A stretch of DNA of 64,000 nucleotides from Rhodothermales bacterium (GCA_040221055.1 JAVJVN010000009.1:344257-408256); one strand, 5' to 3'. Numbered from the stretch's first letter, positions 17,331 to 25,532 are shown. Notes: generated by a model from the letters alone, not told the origin. Numbers and translations are program-made.

Positions 17331-17645
17331 ATGTACGCGATCGTTGAAATCGCCGGAAAACAGTACAAGGTCGCCAAGGACGATACCTTGTACATTCCCC
17401 GCCAGCAGGCAGACGCCGACACCACGCTCACGTTCAATTCGGTATTGCTGGTTTCGGACGGGTCGAATGTAACCGTCGGAAAGCCGACCGTGGACGGCGC
17501 AAGCGTGGAAGCCACGGTTCTTGACCATGTCAAGGCAGACAAGGTGTTGGTATTCAAGAAAAAACGCCGCAAACGCTACAAAGTGAAGCGCGGACACCGC
17601 CAACCCTACACGCAAGTCAAGGTTACGGCCGTAACGGCCGGCTGA
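17331..17645 (+). CDS. rplU: 50S ribosomal protein L21
   Basis: A 104-residue protein with the L21 signatures [14 protein letters not shown] at the start and [24 protein letters not shown] near the end, which bind 23S rRNA. Length matches the family. The ATG at 17331 is preceded by a purine-rich AGAAGAGGAAAG, one of the few good ribosome-binding sites in the window, and decides the start against in-frame upstream starts. The rplU-rpmA order is the near-universal bacterial arrangement. Confidence 0.98.
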   Translation: MYAIVEIAGKQYKVAKDDTLYIPRQQADADTTLTFNSVLLVSDGSNVTVGKPTVDGASVEATVLDHVKADKVLVFKKKRRKRYKVKRGHRQPYTQVKVTAVTAG

Positions 17646-17684
17646 ACCCAACCGTAGTCGAAAACAACACATTCGGAGACCGAA

Positions 17685-17939
17685 ATGGCACATAAGAAAG
17701 GAATGGGGTCGACCAAGAACGGTCGGGATTCAAACCCCCAAATGCTCGGCGTAAAGGCATTCGGTGGCGAGTTCGTACAGGCGGGTTCCATCATCGTCCG
17801 TCAGCGTGGCACCAAGTTCCATCCTGGCACCAACGTGGGTCGTGGCAATGACGATACGTTGTTCGCCATGCAGACCGGCGTTATCCGTTTCTCGCGTGGC
17901 GCGAAGAACCGCAAGTTCGTTCACGTCGACGCCGACTGA
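17685..17939 (+). CDS. rpmA: 50S ribosomal protein L27
   Basis: An 84-residue protein beginning [19 protein letters not shown], the classic L27 N-terminus that reaches the peptidyl-transferase centre, followed by LGVKAFGG and [21 protein letters not shown]. There is no N-terminal propeptide of the Firmicutes type. GGAGA lies 7 bases before the ATG. It is 39 bp behind rplU and followed by an intrinsic terminator at 17991. Confidence 0.98.
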   Translation: MAHKKGMGSTKNGRDSNPQMLGVKAFGGEFVQAGSIIVRQRGTKFHPGTNVGRGNDDTLFAMQTGVIRFSRGAKNRKFVHVDAD

Positions 17940-17990
17940 CCCCGGAGGAATGCAGCGTCCCGTTGACGCTCCTCTACCAGACTCCATGAA

Positions 17991-18023
17991 TCCCCTGTCC
18001 GGCTTTCCGGGCAGGGGATTTTT
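17991..18023 (+). terminator. Rho-independent terminator of rplU-rpmA
   Basis: A 12-bp stem (17991-18002 with 18007-18018, one G-T wobble) closed by a CTTT loop and followed directly by five T residues (18019-18023). It ends the ribosomal transcript and separates it from the regulatory block. Confidence 0.9.
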
Positions 18024-18033
18024 CATGGCACTC

Positions 18034-18073
18034 GGTGCCCGAGCGGAAAGTTTGGTGCCCGAGCGGAAAGTTT
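18034..18073 (+). repeat. Perfect 20-bp tandem repeat (two copies)
   Basis: The unit ggtgcccgagcggaaagttt occurs twice back to back with no mismatch (18034-18053, 18054-18073). The first copy lies in a small palindrome, CTCGG-TGC-CCGAG (18031-18043). It sits in the 282-bp gap after the rpmA terminator, about 60-100 bp upstream of the sigma-54-like element at 18132, where enhancer sites for NtrC-type activators usually lie. That role is inference. Confidence 0.85.
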
Positions 18074-18131
18074 TACCGCCCTTGGAACGCGTACACAGGC
18101 GTTTTCCGGCAATTGAGGCCGGTTCACACCT

Positions 18132-18147
18132 TGGCAGGCCCTTTGTA
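18132..18147 (+). promoter_or_regulatory. Possible sigma-54 -24/-12 element upstream of the regulatory operon
   Basis: TGGCAGG-N4-TTGTA resembles the consensus TGGCACG-N4-TTGCW; the GG doublet is kept but the -12 GC reads GT. Transcription would start near 18159, leaving a leader of about 63 nt before the helical-repeat gene at 18222. The match is imperfect and is offered mainly because the operon encodes a sigma-54 activator and a stronger element lies downstream of it. Confidence 0.3.
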
Positions 18148-18221
18148 TGGTTCGGGTCGGGCAACCAATGCCCGGGACACCACGCCCCTCGGGGCTACCG
18201 ACCTATCAACGGAATACTGCC

Positions 18222-19064
18222 ATGTTGCGAAAAGTACAACTCCATACCGCTCCTGAATCGTACCTGACCGGGTACCGGCTCTCCGACATCTCGTTCGAGC
18301 AGACCGATCTCCCGTACTCTTCCCTGACCCCCATCTGGGAAGCCATGCGCAACGGCGCATGGGACACAGCCGGTTCACTGGCACGGGAAGCCATGGACGA
18401 ACGCCGCATCTTCCATCCGGAAGAACGCGCCGCAATGAACATGGCACTGGCCGAGGCCGAACGACGGCTGGGAGCCACCGATTCGGCCAAACGCCTTGCG
18501 GGTCGTTCCCTCGACCTGTTTGCCAATCAGCATGCCTCGCATCGCATCCTGATCAGTGTACATCTGGGACGCAAGGACTTCACCGCCGCCTATCTGCATC
18601 TTGCGAATCATGCCGTGGGCGATACCGGGACCCCATGGGACTCGCCACTGGACTACGTGGAAACCCACACCGCCTTGGCCGCCTGGGCATGGCAACTTGG
18701 TGAATGGGATCAGGTCGCCGATCATCTGCTGTCGGCATGGCCCGAGGGCCCCGCCCAGATGCCGGCTCCGTTGCGCGAAGACTGGTTCCGCCTTGCCCTT
18801 TACCGTGGCCAGGCCCAGGATGCGGCCGAAGTCGCCGCCCTGCTCGTCACCGAACTTCCCGTGGATCGTGGGGATGAAATCCTCCAGACCATGGTCCAGA
18901 ACGGCTGGATGGAACAGGCGCTTCCCATCTATACGGAGGCCTTCACGCACCGAACCGACAACGAGCTCCTCCGCCGTCGTCTGGTCGCCCTCAACATCAA
19001 GCAGGGCAACATTGAAGAAGCACGTCGCCTGACCCGTACCGGCGCCCTGCGCCTCGCCGCTTGA
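18222..19064 (+). CDS. TPR-like helical-repeat protein
   Basis: A 280-residue protein, almost entirely alpha-helical, with no signal peptide or membrane segment. Alternating Ala/Leu-rich helices such as AMNMALAEAERRLGATDSAK, ALAAWAWQLGEWDQVADHLL and ALYRGQAQDAAEVAALLV resemble degenerate tetratricopeptide repeats. The N-terminal 40 residues look like a separate short segment. It is the first gene of a tight four-gene set ending in a two-component system, so it may be a scaffold or signal-input partner. No precise family is recognised. ATG at 18222 is chosen; earlier in-frame starts run into the leader. Confidence 0.6.
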   Translation: MLRKVQLHTAPESYLTGYRLSDISFEQTDLPYSSLTPIWEAMRNGAWDTAGSLAREAMDERRIFHPEERAAMNMALAEAERRLGATDSAKRLAGRSLDLFANQHASHRILISVHLGRKDFTAAYLHLANHAVGDTGTPWDSPLDYVETHTALAAWAWQLGEWDQVADHLLSAWPEGPAQMPAPLREDWFRLALYRGQAQDAAEVAALLVTELPVDRGDEILQTMVQNGWMEQALPIYTEAFTHRTDNELLRRRLVALNIKQGNIEEARRLTRTGALRLAA

Positions 19065-19072
19065 GCCCTGCC

Positions 19073-19783
19073 ATGAACAAGCCCCTTTTCAGCGGACTGA
19101 CCATCCTCCGCCCTCCCGACCGCCAATTGGCGGAAAAGCTTCAGGCCATCATTGCATCGGGATTGCCCCTGGATGCCGTGCATCTGGCCCGGATCCTGAG
19201 TGAGGACGCCATCACGGTCGCCGCCATCCTGAAGCGTGCCAACAATGCCTACTACGGATTGCGGGAGACGGTCAGCAGCCTGACGCACGCCATCGAAATC
19301 CTCGAGCCGGCCCATGTTGCACAGATGGTCATCGGGACCGCCCGCGACAACGCCGACACGGCCCTTGTTCAGACGCTGCTCCGGCAGGCCCGGGACACGG
19401 CGTGGGCCACCCACAAGATGGCTCCGAGTCGTCCTGCTGCTCCGGGAACGGAGTTCACTGCCGGCTTGATGTACAATTACGGCCAGATCATCCTGGCCCT
19501 GTCCTTCCCGTACCAGGCACCGGCCCTGTTCGCCTCCAGCCGCAGCACCATCCTTTTCGACCCCGACGATTGGCGGACGCCCGAGCAATTGCAGTTCGGG
19601 ATGGACGCCGCCGAAGCCGGTGAATTCGCGGCTCGGCGCCTGTGTCTGCCGGATGCGCTCGTGAATGTCATGGCCACGGGTGGCCACCCCGCCCCCGCCT
19701 CCGGCTACACGCCCGCCTCCCCCCTGGCCAGCCTCATAAACCGATCCTTCTCCACGAATATCCTCCACGGACATGGCCATTAA
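19073..19783 (+). CDS. HDOD-domain signalling protein
   Basis: A 236-residue protein whose N-terminal half follows the HDOD pattern: LARILSEDAITVAAILKRANNAYYGLRETVSSLTHAIEILEP (two citations of one continuous segment at about 38-79, shortened here), then a helical region with FTAGLMYNYGQIILALSFP and EFAARRLCLPDALVN. HDOD domains are catalytically inactive HD relatives found beside two-component and cyclic-nucleotide systems. ATG at 19073 is chosen over a TTG at 19061. It overlaps the following histidine kinase gene by 11 bp, implying coupled expression. Confidence 0.8.
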   Translation: MNKPLFSGLTILRPPDRQLAEKLQAIIASGLPLDAVHLARILSEDAITVAAILKRANNAYYGLRETVSSLTHAIEILEPAHVAQMVIGTARDNADTALVQTLLRQARDTAWATHKMAPSRPAAPGTEFTAGLMYNYGQIILALSFPYQAPALFASSRSTILFDPDDWRTPEQLQFGMDAAEAGEFAARRLCLPDALVNVMATGGHPAPASGYTPASPLASLINRSFSTNILHGHGH

Positions 19784-20507
19784 AACCAGCCTCCCAGCGG
19801 AATCCAGGCCCGCAATCCGTCGCGTCCGCGACATCTCCGGCCGGGAAATGGTCTCGTTTTCCGCGTTCAGCAAGGTGGTCACGCATCGCATTGGAAGTCT
19901 CATCAGCTCCATCGAGGGCTATACGGATTTGCTTCTTGACGCCATTCCGGAGACCGAGGATCGGGAAAATGCCTTCAGGATCCTGGAAGGCGTCCGTCGC
20001 ATGGAGGCCGTCCTTGAGGACATCCAATCGTTCCGGAACGACCTTCAGGTCCAACTCCGCCCTCTTCCGGCCGACACGCTCGTAGCCAATGCGTTCCGGC
20101 TGTTGTCGGACGTCGAGGCGTCCCGCACGAAGCTGCACGTGAGCCTCCCGGAGGGGGTCCACGTACTGGCCGACCCTCAACCGTTCCGGCAGGCCCTGCT
20201 GGCAGTTTTGCGCAATGCCATGGAAGCCACCGACGCGGACAGCGCACCGGTTTCGGTGACCGTGGACGTGGTCGAGGCCACGCATGAACTCCGGATCCAG
20301 GTCTACAATGTCGGCCCCCTGTCACCGGACACCGTCCGGGCCCGGATCTTCGAACCGTTCTATACGACGAAGGCGCACAACCTGGGCGTCGGCCTGACCA
20401 TTGCCCGTCGGATCCTGCACCTGCACGGAGGCAGCATCAACCTGACCTCCGGTGAAGAGGAATTGGGAACGGAGTTCACGTTGCGCATTCCGCTGTCGAC
20501 AGACTGA
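19773..20507 (+). CDS. Sensorless cytoplasmic histidine kinase
   Basis: A 244-residue kinase consisting only of a dimerisation/phosphoacceptor helix pair and an ATP-binding domain. The likely phosphorylated residue is His38 in VVTHRIGSLISSIEGYTDLL, an unusual H-box because the usual H-E/N-x-R/N-x-P is H-R-I-G-S-L. The ATPase domain shows the N-box LRNAMEATD, a degenerate G1 box (YNVGPLSPD), the F-box IFEPFYTTK and G2 as NLGVGLTIARRI. There is no transmembrane, PAS or GAF input domain, so the signal probably comes from a partner such as the HDOD or helical-repeat protein. It lies 57 bp upstream of the NtrC-type regulator, its presumed partner. Confidence 0.85.
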   Translation: MAIKTSLPAESRPAIRRVRDISGREMVSFSAFSKVVTHRIGSLISSIEGYTDLLLDAIPETEDRENAFRILEGVRRMEAVLEDIQSFRNDLQVQLRPLPADTLVANAFRLLSDVEASRTKLHVSLPEGVHVLADPQPFRQALLAVLRNAMEATDADSAPVSVTVDVVEATHELRIQVYNVGPLSPDTVRARIFEPFYTTKAHNLGVGLTIARRILHLHGGSINLTSGEEELGTEFTLRIPLSTD

Positions 20508-20564
20508 CGGATGTCGGAAAATGGGGTATATTCACGGACTTCCCGTGACGAACCGCCCCTCCCG

Positions 20565-21968
20565 ATGGCCGACAAACCGCATCTCCTGTTCGTTGACGAC
20601 GAGCACCTGCTCCACAACCTGTTCGAGCGCCTGTTTACGCGCAACGGGTTCGATGTGACCTGCTGCGCCAGCGCGTTGCGTGCCATGGAACTCATGGCCG
20701 AGCAGTCCTACGACATGGTCGTCACGGATTTCATGATGCCGGACATGGACGGGTTTTCGCTGCTCTCCCACATCCGCGAGAAATATCCGTCCACCCGGGT
20801 CATCATGGTCACGGCCCACGCGAATGTGCAGCATGCCGTCCGGATGATGCAGCATGGTGCCATCGATTACATTCCGAAGCCGTTCACCGCCGCCGAGTTG
20901 GTGGACCGCGTCAAGAAATCGCTGGCCACGCCCATCGATGCGCCGAAAGCAGATCCTGCACCGGTTTCGACGGGCAAAGGCGCATCAACCAAACCTGCAC
21001 CGGCACCGACTACATCGTATGTAGGCGAGTCCGCGCCCATCCAGCGCCTGAAGGACATGATTCCGCGGGTCGCACAGAACAAGGCTCCGGTTTTCATCCA
21101 GGGGGCGAGTGGAACCGGCAAGGAAATTCTGGCGAGACTCATCCACGAATCCAGCGATCGGGCGTCCGGTCCGTATTTGACGCTCAACTGTGCGAACCTT
21201 CCCCGGGACCTGGTGGAGAGCCATCTCTTCGGGCATCGGAAAGGCGCATTCACCGGCGCCATCGAGGACATGACGGGAGCTTTCGAGCGGGCGGACGGCG
21301 GGACCTTGCTGCTCGACGAGATCACCGAGATCGACCTGCCCATCCAGGCCAAACTCCTGCGGGTACTCCAGGAACAGGAAATCCAGAAAATCGGCGCATC
21401 GGAGGTCCGACGCGTGAATGTGAGGGTCATCGCCACCAGCAACCGCAATCTGTCCGACGCCATAGCTGACGGCATTTTCCGAGAGGACCTGTATCACCGA
21501 CTGGCGGTGTTCCCCTTGTCCGTTCCTCCGCTCAGGGACCGGATGACTGACGTTCCCGTGCTCGCGGAGCACTTCGTCCGGAAGTACTGTTCCCTTTATG
21601 GATTACAGGACAAGCAACTCGATCCCGCCCTCGTGGCCCGGCTCCAGGCGCACACATGGCCCGGGAATGTCCGGGAATTGGAGAATATGATCCAGCGTGG
21701 CGTGCTGCTGTCCGCTGAGCGACCCATGGTGCAGGAAGACGATGTCTACGATGATTTTTTTGCCGATGCCGACGCGTCGAGCCGGGCCACGGACGCCCCG
21801 GGGATCGGAAAACATGAGACCATCGAAGACATGGAGCGGTACATGATCCTCGAAGCGCTGGCCGAATCCGACCAGAACCAGCAGCAGGCAGCCGACAAAC
21901 TGGGGGTCAGCGCACGGACCATCCGGAACAAGCTGAAGAAGTACCGCGACGAAGGCTTGCTAGACTGA
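20565..21968 (+). CDS. NtrC-family sigma-54-dependent response regulator
   Basis: A 467-residue enhancer-binding protein with three domains. The receiver (1-120) carries acidic pocket Asp11/Asp12, phospho-acceptor Asp55 in VVTDFMMPDMDG and Lys105. A Pro/Ala/Thr linker (125-150) leads to the AAA+ domain with Walker A GASGTGKE (180-187), the sigma-54-contact loop GAFTGA (227-232), Walker B GGTLLLDE and the arginine-finger region. A Fis-type helix-turn-helix forms the C-terminus (QQQAADKLGVSARTIRNKL). The intact GAFTGA shows that it activates sigma-54 holoenzyme. An in-frame ATG at 20511 would add 18 residues; 20565 fits the receiver start better. A terminator follows. Confidence 0.93.
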   Translation: MADKPHLLFVDDEHLLHNLFERLFTRNGFDVTCCASALRAMELMAEQSYDMVVTDFMMPDMDGFSLLSHIREKYPSTRVIMVTAHANVQHAVRMMQHGAIDYIPKPFTAAELVDRVKKSLATPIDAPKADPAPVSTGKGASTKPAPAPTTSYVGESAPIQRLKDMIPRVAQNKAPVFIQGASGTGKEILARLIHESSDRASGPYLTLNCANLPRDLVESHLFGHRKGAFTGAIEDMTGAFERADGGTLLLDEITEIDLPIQAKLLRVLQEQEIQKIGASEVRRVNVRVIATSNRNLSDAIADGIFREDLYHRLAVFPLSVPPLRDRMTDVPVLAEHFVRKYCSLYGLQDKQLDPALVARLQAHTWPGNVRELENMIQRGVLLSAERPMVQEDDVYDDFFADADASSRATDAPGIGKHETIEDMERYMILEALAESDQNQQQAADKLGVSARTIRNKLKKYRDEGLLD

Positions 21969-21984
21969 GATGTGGCGTGATTTG

Positions 21985-22025
21985 CCGCGGGTCGGAGGAA
22001 ATATTTTCCTCCCCGCGGTTGTTTT
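21985..22025 (+). terminator. Rho-independent terminator after the NtrC-type regulator
   Basis: CCGCGG (21985-21990) pairs with 22013-22018 and GGAGGAAA (21994-22001) with 22005-22012, with a GTC bulge on the left arm and a short TAT loop. The stem is followed by TTGTTTT. It closes the regulatory operon and makes the downstream membrane protein-sigma factor pair a separate transcription unit. Confidence 0.85.
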
Positions 22026-22079
22026 CCCCTGCCGGTCTCCCATCCGGTCCGTGTGATGCGAGCGCTTCAAAAAAGCCGT

Positions 22080-22120
22080 ATCGGCTCAAATCGGACGCTT
22101 GTTAAGTCCGTGGAGCCGAT
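22080..22120. promoter_or_regulatory. Dyad-symmetric element, candidate enhancer (upstream activator) site
   Basis: Two nested inverted repeats: ATCGGCTC (22080-22087) with GAGCCGAT (22113-22120), and CGGAC (22092-22096) with GTCCG (22106-22110). It is not followed by a T-run, so it is not a terminator. Its centre is about 69 bp upstream of the start predicted for the sigma-54 element at 22143, which fits an NtrC-type binding site. DNA operator function is inferred; an RNA fold cannot be excluded. Confidence 0.55.
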
Positions 22121-22142
22121 TTCTGCCCTGTCGCCGCCCCTG

Positions 22143-22158
22143 TGGCACACGCTTTGCT
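22143..22158 (+). promoter_or_regulatory. Sigma-54 (RpoN) -24/-12 promoter
   Basis: TGGCACA-CGCT-TTGCT matches the consensus TGGCACG-N4-TTGCW at nearly every position, with the invariant GG (22144-22145) and GC (22156-22157) separated by exactly ten bases. Predicted transcription starts near 22169, 44 nt before the ATG of the small membrane protein. It lies immediately downstream of a gene for a sigma-54 activator. Confidence 0.8.
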
Positions 22159-22212
22159 CCTCTGGCAATCGACTACGGTTCCAATTCCAACGATCTGACC
22201 GTCGATTCCATC

Positions 22213-22482
22213 ATGCGAGCTCTCTTTACACAATTCAGTCTTCTCGTCGGCGCCCTCACCGGGACGCACCTGATGACGGCTGGTACGGCTACCGCTCCCG
22301 CAATCCTGTGGGGCATTTCAGCCGGTCTGCTTGTGTACGGCGTCCTGCTGCTTGGCGACTGGTCGGTACATCGCTTCCTGGAAGATGCCGCCACATCGGC
22401 GCGCATTGCTGACGGGGCGCCCTATGTAGAGGTCGAAGAACGGGATGCCGTGGAAGACAACCAGCAAACCGCCGCCGCCTGA
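22213..22482 (+). CDS. Small two-helix membrane protein
   Basis: An 89-residue protein with two predicted transmembrane helices (about 7-24 and 28-48), a short basic/aromatic patch (DWSVHRFLED) and an acidic C-terminal tail. No family is recognised. It is the first gene behind the sigma-54 element and is followed 35 bp later by a FliA-type sigma factor. It could be a membrane tether or an anti-sigma-like partner, but nothing in the sequence proves this. ATG at 22213 is chosen because the hydrophobic helix starts there and the predicted transcript begins about 44 nt upstream. Confidence 0.65.
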   Translation: MRALFTQFSLLVGALTGTHLMTAGTATAPAILWGISAGLLVYGVLLLGDWSVHRFLEDAATSARIADGAPYVEVEERDAVEDNQQTAAA

Positions 22483-22517
22483 CCGCGGTCCCCTCAAACC
22501 CCTCGACCCCTCCCGTC

Positions 22518-23285
22518 ATGTCACAGGATCTCCAAACCGTCGCCGTCCAGTTCGTCGAAGACCCTTCGGCCCGCAATCGCGAAGCGGTCGTACTGGCCGC
22601 CCTGCCATTGGTACGCTCCATAGTGGGAAGACTGAATATCCCCGACCACCCTCTGGCTTCACGGGAAGACCTGGAAAACGTGGGTCAGCTCGGCCTGCTG
22701 CAGGCGCTGGACGGATTCGATCCGGAACGGGGCACGCCGTTCGTATCCTATGCCTACGGACGCATCCGTGGGGCGCTCGTGGACTATCTCCGTTCGATCG
22801 ATGCACTCCCGCGCGAACGCCGGCGACTGCTGGCCGAAGCGCATCATGCCATGGATACGCTTCGCCAGGAACTGGGCGACGAGCCCTCCGACCAGGACGT
22901 GGCTGCCCACATGAACATGTCCCTCGTGGAATACCACACGCTGTTGCGTGACGCCCAATCCCGCTTCTCCCTTTCGCTGCACGCCCCATCGGGTACCGGT
23001 GATGATGACGGCCAGACCGTGATCGAGTCCATCCCGAACGAAGACACGCTCGCAGCATTCGAGGCCATTGACCGGGAGAGCCTCAAGGACTACATCCAGA
23101 CGCTCATCAACGAGCTTCCCGAGCGCGAACAGACCATCCTGGCCCTGTACTACTTCGAAAACCTGACGCTCCGCGAGATCGCCGAACTCATGGACCGGAC
23201 CGAAGCCCGCATCTCCCAGATCCTGGCCAAAGTCCTGAAGACGCTCCGCGCACAGCTGGCCTACATGTCGAACCGGGCGGCCTAA
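22518..23285 (+). CDS. FliA/WhiG-family RNA polymerase sigma factor
   Basis: A 255-residue group 3 sigma factor. Region 2 contains DLENVGQLGLLQALDGFDP (51-69) and YAYGRIRGALVDYLRSID (79-95), the RIRGA-x-x-D-x-LRS-x-D signature of FliA/WhiG/SigD sigmas. Region 3 spans about 105-150, and region 4 has ELPEREQTILALYYFENLTL (199-218) with a helix-turn-helix LREIAELMDRTEARISQIL. In other bacteria this class drives late flagellar, motility, sporulation or stress genes and is usually held by an anti-sigma factor. No flagellar, chemotaxis or FlgM-like gene is present in the window. It is probably cotranscribed with the small membrane protein from a sigma-54 promoter. Confidence 0.93.
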   Translation: MSQDLQTVAVQFVEDPSARNREAVVLAALPLVRSIVGRLNIPDHPLASREDLENVGQLGLLQALDGFDPERGTPFVSYAYGRIRGALVDYLRSIDALPRERRRLLAEAHHAMDTLRQELGDEPSDQDVAAHMNMSLVEYHTLLRDAQSRFSLSLHAPSGTGDDDGQTVIESIPNEDTLAAFEAIDRESLKDYIQTLINELPEREQTILALYYFENLTLREIAELMDRTEARISQILAKVLKTLRAQLAYMSNRAA

Positions 23286-23415
23286 GCCGAATTGTCAAAG
23301 AAGGAGACGGCAAATACAGACAAATAATGTGCGGTGCCGTATATTTCCGAGCTTCGCACAGTACGCCCACAACGGGTGTCCTCCCTCCTTTTATTGACCG
23401 AAACCCCTACTGTAC

Positions 23416-25503
23416 ATGGGTGTCATGAATCAGATCCGGGACAACACCGGAGTTATTCTTTGGATTCTCGTCTTCGCCTTTGGTGTCATCTGGGTCCTGC
23501 AGGACTCCGGTGGTCTCGATACCATCGGCAACGTCGGAAACACGATCGGATCCGTGAACGGTGACGTGATTTCGGTGGAGGAATACAATAACGCCATCGA
23601 CGCGCAAGTACAGGGTTACCAGAACCAGGTGGGCGAAAGCATGCCCCCGCAGATGCTGGACCAGACCCGCGAACGCGTGTTCGACCAGCTCGTCGAAGCG
23701 CGACTGCGCGAGCAGGAAATGGACCGCTTGGGCATTGGCGTTTCCGATGAGGAGCTGATTGACATGGTCCAGGGACCGGATCCGCACTTCATCATCACCC
23801 AGTATTTCTCGGATGGTGAAGGTGGCGTTGACCGTACCCTGCTCCAGAACTTCATTGACAACCCTGAAGCCGCCCAGGACTGGATCAACATCGAGGACTA
23901 CCTGCGCCAGGAACGGCGCCGGACGAAGTTGGACAACCTGATCACGGCCACTGTCCGCGTATCGGATGCGGAAGTATTGGCGGACCACCGCCGTCGGAAT
24001 CGTACGGTCAATGTCGAATTCGTGGCGTTGCGTCACGCTGCCCTTCCTGACGACTCCGTCGCCTATACCGACCGTGATCTCCGCGCATTCTACGAACGGA
24101 ACAAGGAGGACTTTGCGCGCAAGAAGTCGTTCAGCCTGTCCTATGTGACCATTTCCAAGGCGCCGACGGCGGCAGACACGGCGGCTGTCATGGCCGATGT
24201 CGCAGGACTCCGCGATCTCTTTGCCGAGGCCGAAGACGACTCCACGTTCCTGGCCCGGAACGGCTCGGAGCGCCCGTGGAACGATTCGTATTTCCGCGCA
24301 GACGAACTGGATGAGAATATTGCCGCCGCTGTTTTCGAGAATGCCGAGGCAGGGACGGTTGTTGGCCCCATCATTTCAGGCAATGAGGTCCATTTGGTGA
24401 AAATCGTGGATGTGCGTCCGCCCGAGGATCCAGCTGTACGCGCCCGACACATCCTGTTCCGCGCCGCCGACGGCGATGCCGAAGCACGTGCTGCTGCTCG
24501 CCAGGAAGCCAATGATGTGCGTCGTCGCATCCTGGCTGGTGAAGACTTCGCGGACATGGCCCGGGAGTTCGGGGACGATGGCACATCGGCCCGTGGGGGC
24601 GACCTTGGATGGTTCGGCCCCGGCCGGATGGTAGCGGAATTTGAAGAAGCCGCCTTCGATGCTCCGGTCGGGCGCCTGGTCGGCCCGGTCGAAACCGATT
24701 TCGGGTACCACCTCATCGAGGTAACGGAGCGTGCCACGGTGGAAGCTCAGATCGCTGACTTCGCCCTCCCGCTGCGTGCCAGCGTGGCTACCCTGAACAC
24801 GGCACAAGGTACGCTGGATGATCTGCAGTACTTTGCCTCGGAAGAAGGCGACTTTGCGGCCGAGTCCGAGCGCCGGGGACTCCAGGTCCAGGTGGTGCAG
24901 GTGGAAGAGGAGCAACAGTTCATCCCCGGAATCGGCAACAGCCGTGCTTTGCAGACTTTCCTGGAAACCGCCAAGGAGGGCGCCGTTACGGAGGTCATAG
25001 AACTGAACGACGTGTTCCTGGTCGCACAGCTGGATGGTATCACGGAAGCCGGCTACCAGTCTTTCGAGGACGTCAAGGCCCAGTTGGAGCCCCGACTGCG
25101 CAATGAATTGAAAGCCGACGCACAGGAAGCCCGTCTGCAGGCCGCCCTGGATGCCTCGGGATTTGACGGTGCCGCCGCCGCGGTGGGTGTGCCTCTCCGC
25201 ACGGCAGAGTCCATCGGATTCGCCAATATGGTTGTACCCGGAATCGGACGCGATCCCAAGTTCGTGGGAACGGCCTTTGGACTGGCCGAGGGTGAGGTCA
25301 GCCCGGTCATCCAGGGTGAAACAGCCGTCTATGTACTCCGCGTGACCGGTGTCAACGAGGCGCCTCCCATGGAGCCATCACAAATGGAGTCCACTCGCCA
25401 GCAGTTGTTGACCCAGCGTCAGAACCAGGTTCGCCAGCAGTGGCTTACGACGCTCCGGGAGTCAGCAGACATCACCGACAACCGCCGTCTGTTCCTTCAG
25501 TAA
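23416..25503 (+). CDS. PpiD/SurA-like periplasmic foldase with parvulin domain
   Basis: A 695-residue protein with an uncleaved N-terminal membrane anchor (about 13-30), a SurA_N-type chaperone region (45-180) and a parvulin peptidyl-prolyl isomerase domain at about 340-437 ([13 protein letters not shown] to [12 protein letters not shown] to [10 protein letters not shown]). A long C-terminal region with a second, degenerate parvulin-like segment follows. This is the PpiD layout: tethered at the inner membrane and helping exported proteins fold, relevant to the many beta-barrels encoded here. ATG at 23416 is given; ATG at 23425 is also possible. The 130-bp upstream gap contains TATATTTC at 23340, a -7-like element without a clear -33 partner. 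Confidence 0.9.
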   Translation: MGVMNQIRDNTGVILWILVFAFGVIWVLQDSGGLDTIGNVGNTIGSVNGDVISVEEYNNAIDAQVQGYQNQVGESMPPQMLDQTRERVFDQLVEARLREQEMDRLGIGVSDEELIDMVQGPDPHFIITQYFSDGEGGVDRTLLQNFIDNPEAAQDWINIEDYLRQERRRTKLDNLITATVRVSDAEVLADHRRRNRTVNVEFVALRHAALPDDSVAYTDRDLRAFYERNKEDFARKKSFSLSYVTISKAPTAADTAAVMADVAGLRDLFAEAEDDSTFLARNGSERPWNDSYFRADELDENIAAAVFENAEAGTVVGPIISGNEVHLVKIVDVRPPEDPAVRARHILFRAADGDAEARAAARQEANDVRRRILAGEDFADMAREFGDDGTSARGGDLGWFGPGRMVAEFEEAAFDAPVGRLVGPVETDFGYHLIEVTERATVEAQIADFALPLRASVATLNTAQGTLDDLQYFASEEGDFAAESERRGLQVQVVQVEEEQQFIPGIGNSRALQTFLETAKEGAVTEVIELNDVFLVAQLDGITEAGYQSFEDVKAQLEPRLRNELKADAQEARLQAALDASGFDGAAAAVGVPLRTAESIGFANMVVPGIGRDPKFVGTAFGLAEGEVSPVIQGETAVYVLRVTGVNEAPPMEPSQMESTRQQLLTQRQNQVRQQWLTTLRESADITDNRRLFLQ

Positions 25504-25532
25504 GGGCAGGGCCTGATCGTCGATTTCCGGGT

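Noticed and set aside
18034-18073. Tandem repeat considered as a minimal CRISPR remnant
   Set aside because: The copies are directly adjacent with no spacer, there are only two, and no cas gene is present.
22080-22120. Inverted repeat considered as a terminator or riboswitch
   Set aside because: No T-run follows, it lies upstream of the predicted start site, and a separate strong terminator is already at 21985.
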